Shown: positions 42,877 through 54,971, counted from the stretch's first letter. The stretch is DNA of 64,000 nt from Zeimonas sediminis (GCF_023721795.1 NZ_JAMQYE010000001.1:682001-746000), one strand, 5' to 3'. The notes: generated by a model not told the origin, from the sequence alone. Numbers and translations: made by a program.

Positions 42877-42893
42877 GGTTCAGGCTCTCCGGT

Positions 42894-43394
42894 TCAGGTG
42901 CGACGGACCTTGCCCGAGCGTTCGCCGCCCTCGGGCAGCAGCGGATCGACGAGCGCGAGCATCTGCTCGAGCAGCGGACGCGAGACCGCCTTCTGCCAGG
43001 CGGCCTCCTGGTGGGCGCCGAGCGCCCTGCCCGCCACGGCCACCACGGTGACGATCAGCAGCGCCCTGGCCACGCCCAGCACCGCGCCGAGCGTCCTGTC
43101 GACGCCGCCCAGCCCCACCCGGGACAATATGCGGGAAAGCAGCACCCCGAACAACCTGACCGCGACCAGCAGGACGAAGAAGAGCAGCGCCATCACGAAC
43201 AACGGATGCACCGTCCAGCCGCTCGCGTCCATGACCGCCGGCGTGAGCAGCGGCGCGCCCACCAGGCCGGCCACCCAGCCGGCCAGCGCGAACACGGTCT
43301 TCACCAGCCCGCTCAGCAGGCCGAGCGCGGTCGAGATCAGCAGCGCGGCGAGAACGAACCAGTCCCAGCCGGTCAGGGCACCGGGATCGATCAC
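42894..43394 (-). CDS. cvpA: CvpA family membrane protein
   Basis: 166 residues with four hydrophobic helices; DWFVLAALLISTALGLLSGLVKTVFALAGWVAG is the typical N-terminus of CvpA (colicin V production protein). Its molecular role is unresolved (linked to envelope integrity). The GTG start at 43394 overlaps the SPOR gene stop as GTGA. It lies directly ahead of purF. Confidence 0.93.
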   Translation of the reverse strand: MIDPGALTGWDWFVLAALLISTALGLLSGLVKTVFALAGWVAGLVGAPLLTPAVMDASGWTVHPLFVMALLFFVLLVAVRLFGVLLSRILSRVGLGGVDRTLGAVLGVARALLIVTVVAVAGRALGAHQEAAWQKAVSRPLLEQMLALVDPLLPEGGERSGKVRRT

Positions 43395-44125
43395 GGCAGC
43401 GTCACGATCGAGGAGTCGATGCCGACGAGCTTGAGCTTGCCGCGGGCGCGCTCGGCCGACTCGCGGTCGCTGAACGGGCCGACCCTGACGCGGGTCCTGG
43501 AGCCCGCCGAAGTATCGACCGATTCGGTGTAGGCGCGCACGCCGGCCTTGCGGGCCCGCTCCATCATGCTGCGCGCGCTGTCCGGATTGGCGTAGGCGCC
43601 GATCTGGAGCACGAAGCGGGCGGAGTTCGAGGCGCCCGGTCGGGCCGCCGCGGCACTGGCGGATGGCGCGGGCGCGGGGGCCGGCGCGGTCCGGACATCG
43701 GCAGGCTGCGCCGACGATTTCGCCGAGGAGGACGGCCTTGCCGGGGCGGGCGCCGGCGCCGCCTCCGCTACCGCAGCGGGCGGCTGCCCCGGCGCTGCCT
43801 GGCCGGAAGCCGGGGGCTCGGCCGGCGGCGGCGCCTGGCCGGCATCCGGCGAGCGCCCGGCCGCCACGCCGGCGGCGGGACTGGCAGCCTGCGGCTGGGC
43901 GTCCGGCTCGGGCGGCGGAGGGGGTTTCAGGGCCGTTTCGCGCGAGGGGATCTCGACCTCGACGTCGGGCGGCTGCTGGCGGGGTTCGGGGTCGAGGACC
44001 AGCGGCAGGACGATCGCCGCCGCCAGCAGCAGCGCGGCCGCGCCGATCAGGCGGCGCCGCGCTCGCTTCTTCTGGGCGAGCGCCGGATCGAGCGCGCTGC
44101 CTTGGCTACCGTTGCGCTTTGCCAT
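43391..44125 (-). CDS. SPOR-domain cell division protein (DedD-like)
   Basis: 244 residues: a short cytoplasmic start, one membrane helix (LIGAAALLLAAAIVLPLVL, about 25-43), a long Pro/Ala-rich periplasmic linker and a C-terminal SPOR domain (ARFVLQIGAYANPDSARSMM...VRVGPFSDRESAERARGKL) that binds denuded peptidoglycan at the septum. Its position after folC matches dedD in the folC-dedD-cvpA-purF cluster. The ATG at 44125 lies inside the end of folC (20-bp overlap). Confidence 0.9.
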   Translation of the reverse strand: MAKRNGSQGSALDPALAQKKRARRRLIGAAALLLAAAIVLPLVLDPEPRQQPPDVEVEIPSRETALKPPPPPEPDAQPQAASPAAGVAAGRSPDAGQAPPPAEPPASGQAAPGQPPAAVAEAAPAPAPARPSSSAKSSAQPADVRTAPAPAPAPSASAAAARPGASNSARFVLQIGAYANPDSARSMMERARKAGVRAYTESVDTSAGSRTRVRVGPFSDRESAERARGKLKLVGIDSSIVTLP

Positions 44126-45412
44126 GCCTGGAGCTGCGATTCGCGGCCGCCCGGCTTGCAAGGACGTCGGCCACCGTGAGGAAGGAACCGAAAACGACGA
44201 TTCTATCATTCGCCCCCGCCCTCTCCCGCGCCGCAGCAAGCGCTTCGGAAGGCGAGCCGTGCACGCTGATCGACGCCTCCGACGAGCCTTCCGGCACGCC
44301 GGCCGCGCGCAGGCGCTCGGCGACCCATTCGGGACGCGCGGCACGCTCGCCCGGCAGGGCCGCGAGCAGCCAGTGGTCCACCCTGTCCTTCAGCGCGGCG
44401 ACCATCGCGTCGACGTCCTTGTCGCGCATGACCCCGAACACCGCCCAGGTGTAGGGGAAGAAGCCCATGTTGTCGAGGTTGGCCGCCAGGTGGGCGGCCG
44501 CGTGCGGATTGTGCGCGACGTCGAGCACGATCGCCGGCTGCCCGGGCAGCACCTGGAATCGTCCGGGCAGCTCGACCACCGCGAAGCCCTGGCGAACCGC
44601 CTGCTGGGAGACCGGCAGCCGGTCGCGAAGCGCCTCGAGCGCGGCCAGCACGCCCGACGCGTTGAGCAACTGGTTCGCGCCGCGCAAGGCCGGATAGGCC
44701 ATCGCGTTGCGCCGGCTGGCCCGGCCCGCCCACGACCACTGCTGGCGGTCGCCCGCGTAGTTGTAGTCGCGGCCGAACAGCCAGAGGTCGGCGCCGATCG
44801 CCTCGGCATGCTCGACCAGCGAGCGCGGCGGCGACGGATCGCTGCAGATCGCGGGGCGGCCGGCGCGGAAGACGTGCGCCTTCTCGAGACCGATCGCCTC
44901 GCGGGTGCCACCCAGCCACTCGGCGTGATCGATATCGATGCTGGTGACGATCGCGCAGTCGGCATCGACGATGTTGACCGCGTCCAGCCGTCCGCCGAGG
45001 CCGACCTCGAGGATCGCCGCGTCGAGGCCGGCGTGCTGGAACAGGCGCAGGATCGCCAGCGTGGAGAACTCGAAATAGGTGAGCGCGACGTCGCCGCGCG
45101 CGGACTCGACCGCCTCGAACTGCTCGGCGAGTGCCGCCGCCTCGGCCGGCCGGCCGTCGATGCGGGCCCGCTCGGCGAAGTCGACCAGGTGCGGCGAGGT
45201 GTAGGTGCCGACCCGGTAGCCCGCCTCGAGCAGGATCGCCTCGAGCATCGCGCAGGTCGAGCCCTTGCCGTTCGTGCCGCCGACGATGATCGTGGCGCAC
45301 GGAAGCGCGAGGCCCATTCGCTGCGCGACGCCGCGCACCCGGTCGAGCCCGAGCTCGATCGACGCCGGGTGCAGGCGCTCGATGTGGGCGAGCCAGGAAG
45401 CGAGGTCCCGGC

Positions 45413-45416
<4 letters not shown>
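44106..45416 (-). CDS. folC: Dihydrofolate/folylpolyglutamate synthase (apparent CTG start)
   Basis: About 436 residues. Adds glutamate to folates. The P-loop is GGTNGKGST (residues 46-54), and the [24 protein letters not shown] stretch is typical. No ATG, GTG or TTG exists in frame between the accD stop and a GTG inside the first conserved helix region. The CTG at 45416 overlaps the accD stop as CTGA and has GAGG seven bases upstream, giving a normal family length. The frame runs open into accD, so a fusion call would be wrong. Confidence 0.88.
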
Positions 45417-46285
<869 letters not shown>

Positions 46286-46298
46286 TCGATCGCTCCCC

Positions 46299-47117
46299 TC
46301 AGGCGCCGGCCTTCGCCGCGTAGCGTTCGTCGAGCGCGCTGCGGATGCTGCCGAGGAACTCGCCGACCCGGCGCGCGGCCTGGTCGGGCGTCCCGTCCTC
46401 GAGCACCTGGATCAGCTTGGTGCCGATGATGACCGCGTCGGCCGACTCCGCGACCGCGCAGGCCGTCTCGGCATCGCGGATCCCGAAGCCCACGCCGATC
46501 GGCAGCGCGGTGCGCGCCTTTATCGCGGCGACCCGCCTGCGCACGTCGTCGCGATCGAGGGTGCCGCCGGTGATGCCCTTCAGCGACACGTAGTAGACGT
46601 AGCCGCTCGCGAGCGACAGCACCTGCCCGATCCGGTCCTCGGTCGAGGTCGGCGCGAGCAGGAAGATCGGGTCGATGCCGCGCGCCCGGGCGGCCTGCGC
46701 GAAGGCCTCCGACTCCTCGGGCGGGTAGTCGACCACGATCAGGCCGTCCACGCCGGCGGCGGCAGCCTCGTCGAGGAAGGTCTCGACGCCCATCCGCTCG
46801 ACCGGGTTCGCGTAGCCCATCAGCACGATCGGCGTCTCGTCGTCGTCGCGGCGGAACTCGCGGACCCAGCCGAAGACGTCGCGCAGGCCGACCTTCTGCG
46901 CGAGCGCGCATTCGTTCGAGCGCTGGATCGCCGGGCCGTCGGCCATCGGGTCGGAGAACGGCACGCCGAGCTCGATGACGTCGGCGCCGTTGCGCGCGAG
47001 CTCGCGCAGGATGTCGGGCGTGCACTCGCGGGCCGGATGGCCGGCGGTCACGAACGGGACCAGGGCCTTGCGGCCGGAGGCGGCCAGCCGGGCGAAGGTG
47101 TCGGAGATGCGAGACAT
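46299..47117 (-). CDS. trpA: Tryptophan synthase alpha chain
   Basis: 272 residues. Converts indole-3-glycerol phosphate to indole. Catalytic motifs: [17 protein letters not shown] (catalytic Glu and Asp around residues 50-65) and [10 protein letters not shown], then the phosphate-binding GFGIRDAE. The ATG at 47117 overlaps the trpB stop by one base (TGATG). Confidence 0.97.
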   Translation of the reverse strand: MSRISDTFARLAASGRKALVPFVTAGHPARECTPDILRELARNGADVIELGVPFSDPMADGPAIQRSNECALAQKVGLRDVFGWVREFRRDDDETPIVLMGYANPVERMGVETFLDEAAAAGVDGLIVVDYPPEESEAFAQAARARGIDPIFLLAPTSTEDRIGQVLSLASGYVYYVSLKGITGGTLDRDDVRRRVAAIKARTALPIGVGFGIRDAETACAVAESADAVIIGTKLIQVLEDGTPDQAARRVGEFLGSIRSALDERYAAKAGA

Positions 47118-48316
47118 CAGAACTGGATCCCCGCGCGTTGCGCGACCGTGTGCATGTCCTTGTCGCCGCGGCCCGACAGGTTGACCAGGATCAGCTTGTC
47201 CTTCGGCAGCGTGGGCGCGAATTTCGCGGCCCAGGCCAGCGCATGGCTGGATTCCAGCGCCGGGATGATGCCCTCGATCCGGCAGCAGTCGTGGAAGGCC
47301 TTCAGCGTTTCGTCGTCGGAGATCGGCACGTACTCGGCGCGCCCCGAGTCCTTCAGCCAGGCGTGCTCGGGGCCGACACCCGGGTAGTCGAGGCCGGCCG
47401 ACACCGAGTGGGTGTCGATGATCTGGCCGTCGGCGTCCTGCAGCAGGTAGGTGCGGTTGCCGTGCAGCACGCCCGGCGTGCCGGCGGTCAGCGAGGCCGC
47501 GTGGCGCCCGGTGTCGAGTCCTTCCCCGCCGGCCTCGACGCCGACCAGCTTCACGCCCGGCACGTCGAGGTAGGGATGGAAGATCCCGATCGCGTTCGAG
47601 CCGCCGCCCACGCAGGCGACGACGTAGTCCGGCTGGCGGCCGGCCATCACCGGCATCTGCTTCTTGCACTCCTCGCCGATCACCGACTGGAAGTCGCGGA
47701 CCATCATCGGGTACGGATGCGGCCCGGCGACGGTGCCGATGATGTAGAAGGTGTCCTCGACGTTGGTCACCCAGTCGCGCATCGCCTCGTTCAGCGCGTC
47801 CTTCAGCGTGCGCGAGCCGGATTCGACCGGCACGACCTCGGCGCCGAGCAGCTTCATCCGGTACACGTTCTGCGCCTGGCGCGCGACGTCTTCGGAGCCC
47901 ATGTACACGACGCACTTCATCCCGAAGCGCGCGGCAACGGTGGCGGTGGCCACGCCGTGCTGGCCCGCGCCGGTTTCGGCGATCACGCGCGGCTTGCCCA
48001 TCCGCTTGGCGAGCAGCGCCTGCCCGATCGTGTTGTTGATCTTGTGCGCGCCGGTGTGGTTCAGGTCTTCGCGCTTGAAGTAGATCTGCGCGCCGCCGAG
48101 CATCTGCGACCAGCGCTTCGCGTGGTAGATCGGCGTGGGCCGCCCGACGAAGTGCTCGAGCTCGTCCTTGAACTCGGCGACGAACTCGGGGTCGACCCGG
48201 TAGCGGTCGTACGCCTGGCGCAGCTCTTCGAGCGCGTGCACCAGGGTCTCGGCGACGAACACGCCGCCGTACGGGCCGAAGTGGCCTCGGGAGTCCGGAA
48301 AATCGTAGGGCTTCAT
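47117..48316 (-). CDS. trpB: Tryptophan synthase beta chain
   Basis: 399 residues, PLP-dependent; joins indole and serine to tryptophan. The PLP lysine lies in [14 protein letters not shown], and the [13 protein letters not shown] phosphate loop is intact. The ATG at 48316 overlaps the trpF stop as ATGA; a GTG 18 bases upstream is an alternative. Confidence 0.98.
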   Translation of the reverse strand: MKPYDFPDSRGHFGPYGGVFVAETLVHALEELRQAYDRYRVDPEFVAEFKDELEHFVGRPTPIYHAKRWSQMLGGAQIYFKREDLNHTGAHKINNTIGQALLAKRMGKPRVIAETGAGQHGVATATVAARFGMKCVVYMGSEDVARQAQNVYRMKLLGAEVVPVESGSRTLKDALNEAMRDWVTNVEDTFYIIGTVAGPHPYPMMVRDFQSVIGEECKKQMPVMAGRQPDYVVACVGGGSNAIGIFHPYLDVPGVKLVGVEAGGEGLDTGRHAASLTAGTPGVLHGNRTYLLQDADGQIIDTHSVSAGLDYPGVGPEHAWLKDSGRAEYVPISDDETLKAFHDCCRIEGIIPALESSHALAWAAKFAPTLPKDKLILVNLSGRGDKDMHTVAQRAGIQF

Positions 48317-48969
48317 CGGGTCGGTGTCTGGCACAGTTTCGCGTCGGCGCGCAGCACTTCGGCCACGAACCGCTCCATCCGCGCATGTGCCTTGCGGCGC
48401 GGATCGTCGGACTGGATGCCGCTCGACACGTCGACCGCCGACGGCCTGACCGACGCGATCGCGTCGGCGACGTTGTCGGGGGTCAGCCCGCCCGACAGGA
48501 CGATCGGGAGCGGGCGCTGCGCGGGAATCCAGGACCAGTCGAAACCGGTGCCGCTACCGCCATAACCGTGGCTGAACGAGTCGAGGAGCAAGGCTTCGGC
48601 CTCGCCGAAACGATCGAAGGATTCTAGCAAAACGCCGGGCGAGCGCATCCGGACGGCCCGCCACCAAGGAAGGCCTTCGGGCACCGAGGCGCGGCACCGG
48701 TCGGGCGACTCGTCGCCGTGGAACTGGACGACGTCGAGCCCCACCCGCGACGCCAGGCGGCGGACCTCGTCCGGCTCCTCGTCGACGAACAGGCCGACCG
48801 CCGAGACCCACGAAGGCAGCGCCCGCCGCAGCGCGGCCGCGACATCCTCGTCGACGTGGCGAGGGCTCTTGCGATAGAACACGAAGCCGGCCGCGTCGAT
48901 GCCCAGCGCGGCGGCGTCGCGCAGGTCGCCGGCATCGGTGAAGCCGCAGAACTTGATACGGGTCCGCAT
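48313..48969 (-). CDS. trpF: Phosphoribosylanthranilate isomerase
   Basis: 218-residue TIM-barrel enzyme of tryptophan synthesis. Active-site features: [13 protein letters not shown] (Cys general base), VVQFHGDE, and [10 protein letters not shown] with VDVSSGIQ near the end. The open frame continues upstream, but the ATG at 48969 gives the family N-terminus. It is the first trp gene of this block; trpE, trpG, trpD and trpC are elsewhere, as is common in this group. Confidence 0.96.
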   Translation of the reverse strand: MRTRIKFCGFTDAGDLRDAAALGIDAAGFVFYRKSPRHVDEDVAAALRRALPSWVSAVGLFVDEEPDEVRRLASRVGLDVVQFHGDESPDRCRASVPEGLPWWRAVRMRSPGVLLESFDRFGEAEALLLDSFSHGYGGSGTGFDWSWIPAQRPLPIVLSGGLTPDNVADAIASVRPSAVDVSSGIQSDDPRRKAHARMERFVAEVLRADAKLCQTPTR

Positions 48970-49013
48970 CGAATGCAGTTTAACGGCAAGCCGGACCGAG
49001 GGCCCCGCGCCCT

Positions 49014-49817
49014 TCAGCGCAGCGCGGCCAGCAGGTTCGAAGCGCCATCGTCGGCCCCCCAGGAAGGCAGGTCGAAGCGCGGGTCGTAGCGCGCGCCGTC
49101 GAGATACAGGCCGTCCGGCGAGAAGGTGGGCGCCGCGAAGCGCCGATCGCGCGAGGCGAGCACCTCGCCGACCCAGTCCACCGGCCGGCGGCCGTCGGCC
49201 GCCATCAGCAGCGTGCCGACGATGTTGCGGATCATGTGGTGCAGGAAGGCGTTGCCGACGAAGGTGAGCAGCAGCAACGGGCCCTGCTCCGCAACGTCGA
49301 TCGCGTCGATCCGCCTCACCGGCGAGGCCGCCTGGCATTCTGACGAGCGGAAGGCCGAGAAGTCGTGCTCGCCGGCCAGCAGCGTCGCGGCCTCGCGCAG
49401 CCGGGACGGATCGACATGCCGGAAGGTCCAGCCCGCGCGGCCGGCCAGAAGAGGATGCCGCACCGGAGACAGGTGCAGCAGGTAGCGGTAGCGCCTGTGG
49501 GTGGCGCCATAGCGCGCGTGGAAACCTTCGTCGACCTGCCGGACCTCGCGCACCGCGACCTGTGCCGGCAGATGCGCGTTCACGCCACGGATCCAGGCGC
49601 TGGCGGGGCGTTGCGCCTCGCTGTCGAAGTGCACGACCTGCCGCAGCGCGTGCACGCCGGCATCGGTGCGCCCGGCGCAGATCGTGGCCACCGGATGTCC
49701 GGCGATCGCCGCCAGCGCGCGCTCGAGGTGGTCCTGGACGCCACGCCCCGACGGCTGGGTCTGCCAGCCGTCGAAGGCGCTTCCGTCGTAGGCGAGGATC
49801 AGCGCGAGGCGCGCCAC
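49014..49817 (-). CDS. truA: tRNA pseudouridine(38-40) synthase
   Basis: 267 residues. Modifies U38-U40 in the anticodon arm. The catalytic Asp is in CAGRTDAGVHA, and the start LALILAYDGSAFDGWQ is typical. The open frame has a TTG at 49856 that would overlap fimV. I prefer GTG 49817, which gives the E. coli length (270) and a 22-bp gap. It lies 44 bp before trpF. Confidence 0.94.
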   Translation of the reverse strand: MARLALILAYDGSAFDGWQTQPSGRGVQDHLERALAAIAGHPVATICAGRTDAGVHALRQVVHFDSEAQRPASAWIRGVNAHLPAQVAVREVRQVDEGFHARYGATHRRYRYLLHLSPVRHPLLAGRAGWTFRHVDPSRLREAATLLAGEHDFSAFRSSECQAASPVRRIDAIDVAEQGPLLLLTFVGNAFLHHMIRNIVGTLLMAADGRRPVDWVGEVLASRDRRFAAPTFSPDGLYLDGARYDPRFDLPSWGADDGASNLLAALR

Positions 49818-49839
49818 GGGCAGGCCCCGGCCGGGATCC

Positions 49840-52620
49840 TCATCCGATGCGGGCAAGCATCGCCTGTGCCTTGCGCTTCTGCTCGGCGTCGCCGCCGCGG
49901 ATCACCTCGTCGAGCAGCTCGCGCGCGCCGTCCTTGTCGCCGATTTCCTCGTAGGCCGACGCCAGGTCCAGCTTGGTGGCCATCTCCTGCCACTGGGGCG
50001 ACTCGCCCTCGGCGGGCACGACGTCGAGCGCAGCGATGTCGAGCGCGCCGGCTTCCGATTGCAGCGCGCCTGCCGGCTTGCCGCCCTTGGCGTCGAGCTC
50101 CTCCAGCGCGGGCAGGTCGACCCGGAAATCGCCGAGTTCGGCGAAGGCGGGCGGCTCGGCCGCAGCAGCCTCCCTGCCCTCGGGGCCGGGTTGGGTGCCG
50201 CCGAAATCGAGCGACGGCAACTCGAAGCGACCGTCGACCGCCCGCTCGAGCTCGCTGCGGTCGTCCCCGCGGCCCTCTTCGGTCGCTTCGTCGGCAGGCC
50301 GGCCGATCGACGTGTCGACCGACAGCGCGAAATCGAGCGCCGGCGCCTCGTCTTCGGCCGGCTTCATGTCCATGTCGCGAGTCTCGGCGAAGTCGCGCGG
50401 CAGATCGTCGATCCGCCCGAGCGCCGCCGGCGCCGGCGAGACGCCGACCGGCAGGTCGGGAGCGCCTGCGCGGTCGGCCTCGTCCTCGTCCAGCGACCCG
50501 AAGGCATCGTCGTCGGGTCCGCGCGACTCCGGCGCCCCGGCCATCGAATCGGACTCGCCTTCATCGAAGTCGGCGAGCGCCGACTCGGCGGCTTCCCCGG
50601 TGTAGAGCGGATTGGACGGGTCGAGCGCCAGGCCGAGCGTGACCACCTTGGGCCATTCCTCGTTCTCGCCGCCGGTCATGTCGTACATCTCCTGCGCGAG
50701 CAGGCCGAAGGCCACCGCATCCTTGCGGCCCGCGCAGATCTCGAGCAGCTTCACCCGGATCGGCTGCCGGTCGGGCTGGCGCTTCAGCGCCTCGCGCAGG
50801 ATCTCCTCGGCCTGCGCCTCCCGCCCGTAGGCGATGTAGACCTCGGCCTCGGCGATCGGATCGACCTCGGTGGAGTGGACGTCGACACCGCCCTCCTTCA
50901 CGCTGGGCCCGAAGACGCTCGGGCTGGAGGTGTCGACCGCCTGGCCGCCGGTCGTGCCGAACAGGGAGTTGGCGGTGAAAGCGTCGGCCGCGATCAGGCT
51001 GTCCTCGAAGTTCTCGTTCTTGCGCCGCCGGCGAAGCGTGTACCAGCCGTAGGCACCGAGGGCCACCAGGATGGCCGCGAGCCCGGGCACCAGCAGCGGG
51101 CTGCCCAGCAGCTCGTCCATGAAGCTCGGCGGCGGCGCGGCCGGCCTGGCCGCAGCCGGCTTGGGCGCCGCGGGCCTGGTCTCGGCGGGAGCCGGCGCAG
51201 GCGCGGCCGCCGGCGGCGCGGAAGCCGTAGGTTGCGCGGCTGGCGCCGGAGACACGCCCGCGGAAGGCGCGGCGGAATCTGCGGCTGGCGCGCCCGCGGC
51301 GGCCGGCGCACTCGGTGCGGCCGCCGGGGCTGCCGAACGCGCCTCCAGCTGGCGCTGCAGCTCGGCCAGTTGCTGGTTCTTCAGCTCGAGCAGCTTCTGC
51401 AGGTCGGTGACGTTCTTCTCGAGCAGCTGGACGCGCTCCTGCTGCTCGCGCAGCGCAGCCTCGCCCGCGACCTTCGCCTCGGCGCTCGCCTGCGCGTCGG
51501 CGGCGCCAGTGGCAGCGCCAGCTGTAGCGCCCGCCTGCGGGCGCGACAGGACCAGCTGGTCGCCGGCCGGGGCCGGCGCGGGCTGCTCGTCGAGCTTCGC
51601 GGTGACTGCGCCCGAAGCGGCGGTTCCCGCCTCGGCCGTGCCGACCGCGCGCGCCTCGCCGGCGAGGCGCTGCCGGTAGGCGTTGAACTCGGCCGCCTCG
51701 AGCCGGATCTGTCGGCGTGCGGCCACGTGGTCGACTGCGCGCATCGCGTCGGCGCCCGGAATCTGCAGCGTGCGGCCCGCGTACATCTGGTGCACGGTCC
51801 CGAAGAACGCCCTCGGGTTGGCGTTGTAGATCGCGATGATCGCCTGCTCGACGGTGACGTCGGCGGGCTTGACCCGGGACGCGATGGCGGTCAGGTTCTC
51901 GCCCCGCTCGACCACGACGCTGTCGGCCGAGGTCGGCGCGGCCGGCCTGGCCGCGGCCGGCGCGATCGGTGCCGCCGCAGCGGGAGCCGGCGCGGCCGGC
52001 GAAGGCGCCGGGGCAGCGGGCGACGCGGCGGCAGCGGGTGCCGCCGGGGCGCGAGCCGCCGCAGCCGGCGCGGGTGCGGCTGCCGCGGCGGCGGGCGCCG
52101 GCGCCGCGACGCTTGCCGAAGGCGGCGTCACCTGCGAGACGACCGAGCCGCCCTCGACGGTTTCGCGGCCGACGCGCAACTCGGGCGGATCGAGCAGGAA
52201 GGTGTACTCGCGAACGAAGCGCCCCGAGGCCCAGTTCAGCTCGACCAGCAGGTCGACGAACGGTTCGTTGATCGGCTGCGTGGAGGTGATCCGGACGAAG
52301 GCGCGCCCGTCCGGCCGGCGATCGATCGCGAAGCGCAGCGAGCTCAGCGCCGGGTTGAACTCCATCCCGGCCTGGCGAAACGCATCGGGAGACGCGAGGC
52401 GGGCCGCCAGCGTCGCGAGCTCCTCGCGCGAGACCGAGGTGATCTCGACCTCGGCCTGCAGGGGCTGGCCGAGCGCCGACTGCACGGTCAGCCTGCCGAG
52501 CCCGGCAGCGAAGGCGGTGGACTGCACTCCCCCGGCCAGCGCGGCGGCCAGCGCCAGCGCGAGAACCGTCGGACGACTCGCCATGCGCCGGAGATTCCGA
52601 CTTTCAAGCTCAGATTTCAC
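49840..52620 (-). CDS. fimV: FimV-like peptidoglycan-binding polarity protein
   Basis: About 926 residues. A signal peptide (VLALALAAALAGGVQSTAFA) is followed by the FimV N-terminal domain (GLGRLTVQSALGQPLQAEVEI), a LysM-like region (ENLTAIASRVKPADV...MYAGRTLQIP) and Ala/Pro-rich linkers with a coiled coil. Then come one membrane helix (LLVPGLAAILVALGAYGWY) and an acidic cytoplasmic half with TPR-like and C-terminal FimV domain (DLASAYEEIGDKDGARELLDEVIRGGDAEQ). In Pseudomonas FimV organises the pole and type IV pili. The start is uncertain: GTG 52620 has GGGGA at good spacing; ATG 52662 and ATG 52584 are alternatives. In Burkholderiales it sits here between asd and truA. Confidence 0.9.
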   Translation of the reverse strand: MKSELESRNLRRMASRPTVLALALAAALAGGVQSTAFAAGLGRLTVQSALGQPLQAEVEITSVSREELATLAARLASPDAFRQAGMEFNPALSSLRFAIDRRPDGRAFVRITSTQPINEPFVDLLVELNWASGRFVREYTFLLDPPELRVGRETVEGGSVVSQVTPPSASVAAPAPAAAAAAPAPAAAARAPAAPAAAASPAAPAPSPAAPAPAAAAPIAPAAARPAAPTSADSVVVERGENLTAIASRVKPADVTVEQAIIAIYNANPRAFFGTVHQMYAGRTLQIPGADAMRAVDHVAARRQIRLEAAEFNAYRQRLAGEARAVGTAEAGTAASGAVTAKLDEQPAPAPAGDQLVLSRPQAGATAGAATGAADAQASAEAKVAGEAALREQQERVQLLEKNVTDLQKLLELKNQQLAELQRQLEARSAAPAAAPSAPAAAGAPAADSAAPSAGVSPAPAAQPTASAPPAAAPAPAPAETRPAAPKPAAARPAAPPPSFMDELLGSPLLVPGLAAILVALGAYGWYTLRRRRKNENFEDSLIAADAFTANSLFGTTGGQAVDTSSPSVFGPSVKEGGVDVHSTEVDPIAEAEVYIAYGREAQAEEILREALKRQPDRQPIRVKLLEICAGRKDAVAFGLLAQEMYDMTGGENEEWPKVVTLGLALDPSNPLYTGEAAESALADFDEGESDSMAGAPESRGPDDDAFGSLDEDEADRAGAPDLPVGVSPAPAALGRIDDLPRDFAETRDMDMKPAEDEAPALDFALSVDTSIGRPADEATEEGRGDDRSELERAVDGRFELPSLDFGGTQPGPEGREAAAAEPPAFAELGDFRVDLPALEELDAKGGKPAGALQSEAGALDIAALDVVPAEGESPQWQEMATKLDLASAYEEIGDKDGARELLDEVIRGGDAEQKRKAQAMLARIG

Positions 52621-52704
52621 ACTCGTCCCCAGACGCACCAATGGATTTTTTGAGGCTAGCATCAGCCACTTACCCGTGCAAGCTCACGAAACACTGAAAC
52701 AACG

Positions 52705-52728
52705 CCGCCCGTCGGCGCCAGCGGACGG
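52705..52728 (-). terminator. Probable terminator after asd
   Basis: On the minus strand a 7-bp stem (CCGTCCG with CGGGCGG, one G-U pair) with a 10-base loop starts about 9 bases after the asd stop and is followed by the T-rich CGTTGTTTCAGTG. This would end the leu-asd transcript before fimV. Confidence 0.5.
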
Positions 52729-52736
52729 CCGTCGGT

Positions 52737-53858
52737 TCAGTCGAGCAGGATCCGCAGCATCCTGCGCAGCGGTTCGGCGGCGCCCCAGAGGAGCTGGTCG
52801 CCGACGGTGAACGCGCTCAGGTACTCCGGCCCCATCGCCAGCTTGCGCAGCCTGCCGACCGGCACGCTCATCGTGCCGGTCACGACCGTCGGCGAAAGCT
52901 CGCGGACGCTGGACTCGCGGTCGTTCGGCACCAGCCGGACCCAGTCGTTCGCCCCGGCGATCAGCGCCTCGACGTCGGCGATCGGCACGTCCTTGCGCAG
53001 CTTGATCGTGAGCGCCTGGCTGTGGCAGCGCATCGCGCCGATCCGCACGCACAGGCTCTCGATCGGGATGTGCCCCTCCCCTTGCGCCGGCAGGCCGAGG
53101 ATCTTGTTGCACTCGGCATCGCCCTTCCATTCCTCGCGAGAGGTGCCGTTGCCGAGGTCCTTGTCGATCCACGGGATCAGGCTGCCGGCGAGCGGCACGC
53201 CGAAGTGCTGCGTCGGGAAGGACTGCGAGCGCATCGTCTCGGCCACCTTGCCGTCGATCTCCAGGATCGCCGACGCAGGATCCGCGAGCAGGCCGCGGAC
53301 CGAGTCGTGCAGCGCCCCCATCTGCGCGAGCAGCTCGCGCATGTTCTGGGCGCCTGCGCCCGAGGCCGCCTGGTAGGTCATCGCGGTGATCCACTCCACC
53401 AGACCTTCGCGGAACAGGCCGTTCAGGCCCATCATCATCAGGCTGACCGTGCAGTTGCCGCCGATGAAGTCCTTCTTGCCCTGCGACAGCGCGTCCTGGA
53501 TGACCTTCAGGTTGACCGGATCCAGGACGATCACGGAGTCGTCCTTCATCCGCAGCGTGGACGCCGCGTCGATCCAGTACCCGTTCCAGCCGGCCGCACG
53601 CAACTGCGGGAACATCTCGGTGGTCCAGTCGCCGCCCTGGCAGGTCAGGATCACGTCCATCTTCCTGAGCGCGTCGACCGAGCCCGCGTCCTGCAGCTTG
53701 CCGCCCGACGCATTCGGCACGTCGGGCGCATCGCCGCCCGCATTGGACGTGCTGAAGAACACCGGCTCGATGTGCGCGAAATCGTTCTCCTCGCGCATGC
53801 GCTGCATCAGCACGGAACCGACCATTCCGCGCCATCCGACGATTCCGACTTTCTTCAT
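52737..53858 (-). CDS. asd: Aspartate-semialdehyde dehydrogenase
   Basis: 373 residues. Reduces aspartyl phosphate to the semialdehyde in lysine, threonine and methionine synthesis. NADP-binding start [17 protein letters not shown]; catalytic Cys136 in [10 protein letters not shown]; the substrate-binding [10 protein letters not shown] stretch is intact. It follows leuB by 48 bp, and its length matches the Gram-negative form (367 in E. coli). Confidence 0.97.
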   Translation of the reverse strand: MKKVGIVGWRGMVGSVLMQRMREENDFAHIEPVFFSTSNAGGDAPDVPNASGGKLQDAGSVDALRKMDVILTCQGGDWTTEMFPQLRAAGWNGYWIDAASTLRMKDDSVIVLDPVNLKVIQDALSQGKKDFIGGNCTVSLMMMGLNGLFREGLVEWITAMTYQAASGAGAQNMRELLAQMGALHDSVRGLLADPASAILEIDGKVAETMRSQSFPTQHFGVPLAGSLIPWIDKDLGNGTSREEWKGDAECNKILGLPAQGEGHIPIESLCVRIGAMRCHSQALTIKLRKDVPIADVEALIAGANDWVRLVPNDRESSVRELSPTVVTGTMSVPVGRLRKLAMGPEYLSAFTVGDQLLWGAAEPLRRMLRILLD

Positions 53859-53906
53859 TCCGTTCTCCTGGCGGGCGCCCGGCGCCCGCGTCCTGCGATT
53901 GCGATA

Positions 53907-54971
53907 TCAGAGGGCCGCGAGCACCGCGTCGCCCATCTCCTTCGTGCCGACCGTGCGCTTGCCTGCCTCGGCGATGTCGGCGGTGCGAAAGCCCTGGGCC
54001 AGCACCTTGCGCACCGCCGCCTCGACCCGCTGCGCGGCCGCCTCCTGGCCGAGCGAGTGACGCAGCAGCATCGCCGACGACAGGATCGTGGCCAGCGGAT
54101 TGGCGACGCCCTTGCCGGCGATGTCGGGGGCCGATCCGTGGATCGGCTCGTACATGCCGAAGTTGCGCGCGTTCAGCGAGGCCGAGGGCAGCATGCCGAT
54201 CGAGCCGGTAAGCATCGAGGCCTCGTCGGACAGGATGTCGCCGAACATGTTGCCGGTGACGATCACGTCGAACTGCTTCGGGTTGCGCACCAGCTGCATC
54301 GCGGCGTTGTCGACGTACATGTGGGTGAGCTCGACGTCGCGGAACTCCTGGTGCACGTCGGTGACCACGTCGCGCCAGAACTGGGTGGTCTCCAGCACGT
54401 TCGCCTTGTCGACCGAGCAGACCCGGCGCTGGCGCTTGCGGGCGGTCTCGAAGGCCAGGCGCGCGATCCGGCGGATCTCGCCCTCGGTGTAGCGCATCGT
54501 GTCGAAGCCCTCGCGCTCGCCGTTCTCGTTCGTGCGAACGCCGCGCGGCTGGCCGAAGTAGATGTCGCCGGTCAGCTCGCGCAGGATCAGCAGGTCGAGG
54601 CCGGCCACCACCTCGTCCTTCAGCGTGGACGCATGGGCCAGCTCGGGGTAGACGATCGCCGGGCGCAGGTTGGCGAACAGGTCGAAGTGCTTGCGCAGCC
54701 GCAACAGCCCCTGCTCGGGCCGCTTGGCGCGGGGCAGCGAGTCGTACTTGGGCCCGCCGACCGCGCCGAACAGGATGCCGTCGGCCTGCTCGCACAGACG
54801 CAGCGTGGCCTCGGGGAGCGGATCGCCCGCGCTGTCGTAGCCGGCGCCGCCGACCGGCGCGCTCTCCATCTCGATCGACAGGCCGTCGCTGGCGAGCGCC
54901 GACAGCACGCGCATCGCCTGCTCGGTGATCTCGGGTCCGATGCCGTCGCCCGGCAGTACCGCAATCTTCAT
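53907..54971 (-). CDS. leuB: 3-isopropylmalate dehydrogenase
   Basis: 354 residues. Oxidatively decarboxylates 3-isopropylmalate in leucine synthesis. [15 protein letters not shown] begins the protein; the [14 protein letters not shown] loop, the VDKANVLE substrate region and the [19 protein letters not shown]-binding segment are clear. The open frame continues far upstream across a hairpin, but the ATG at 54971 is the family start. Confidence 0.97.
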   Translation of the reverse strand: MKIAVLPGDGIGPEITEQAMRVLSALASDGLSIEMESAPVGGAGYDSAGDPLPEATLRLCEQADGILFGAVGGPKYDSLPRAKRPEQGLLRLRKHFDLFANLRPAIVYPELAHASTLKDEVVAGLDLLILRELTGDIYFGQPRGVRTNENGEREGFDTMRYTEGEIRRIARLAFETARKRQRRVCSVDKANVLETTQFWRDVVTDVHQEFRDVELTHMYVDNAAMQLVRNPKQFDVIVTGNMFGDILSDEASMLTGSIGMLPSASLNARNFGMYEPIHGSAPDIAGKGVANPLATILSSAMLLRHSLGQEAAAQRVEAAVRKVLAQGFRTADIAEAGKRTVGTKEMGDAVLAAL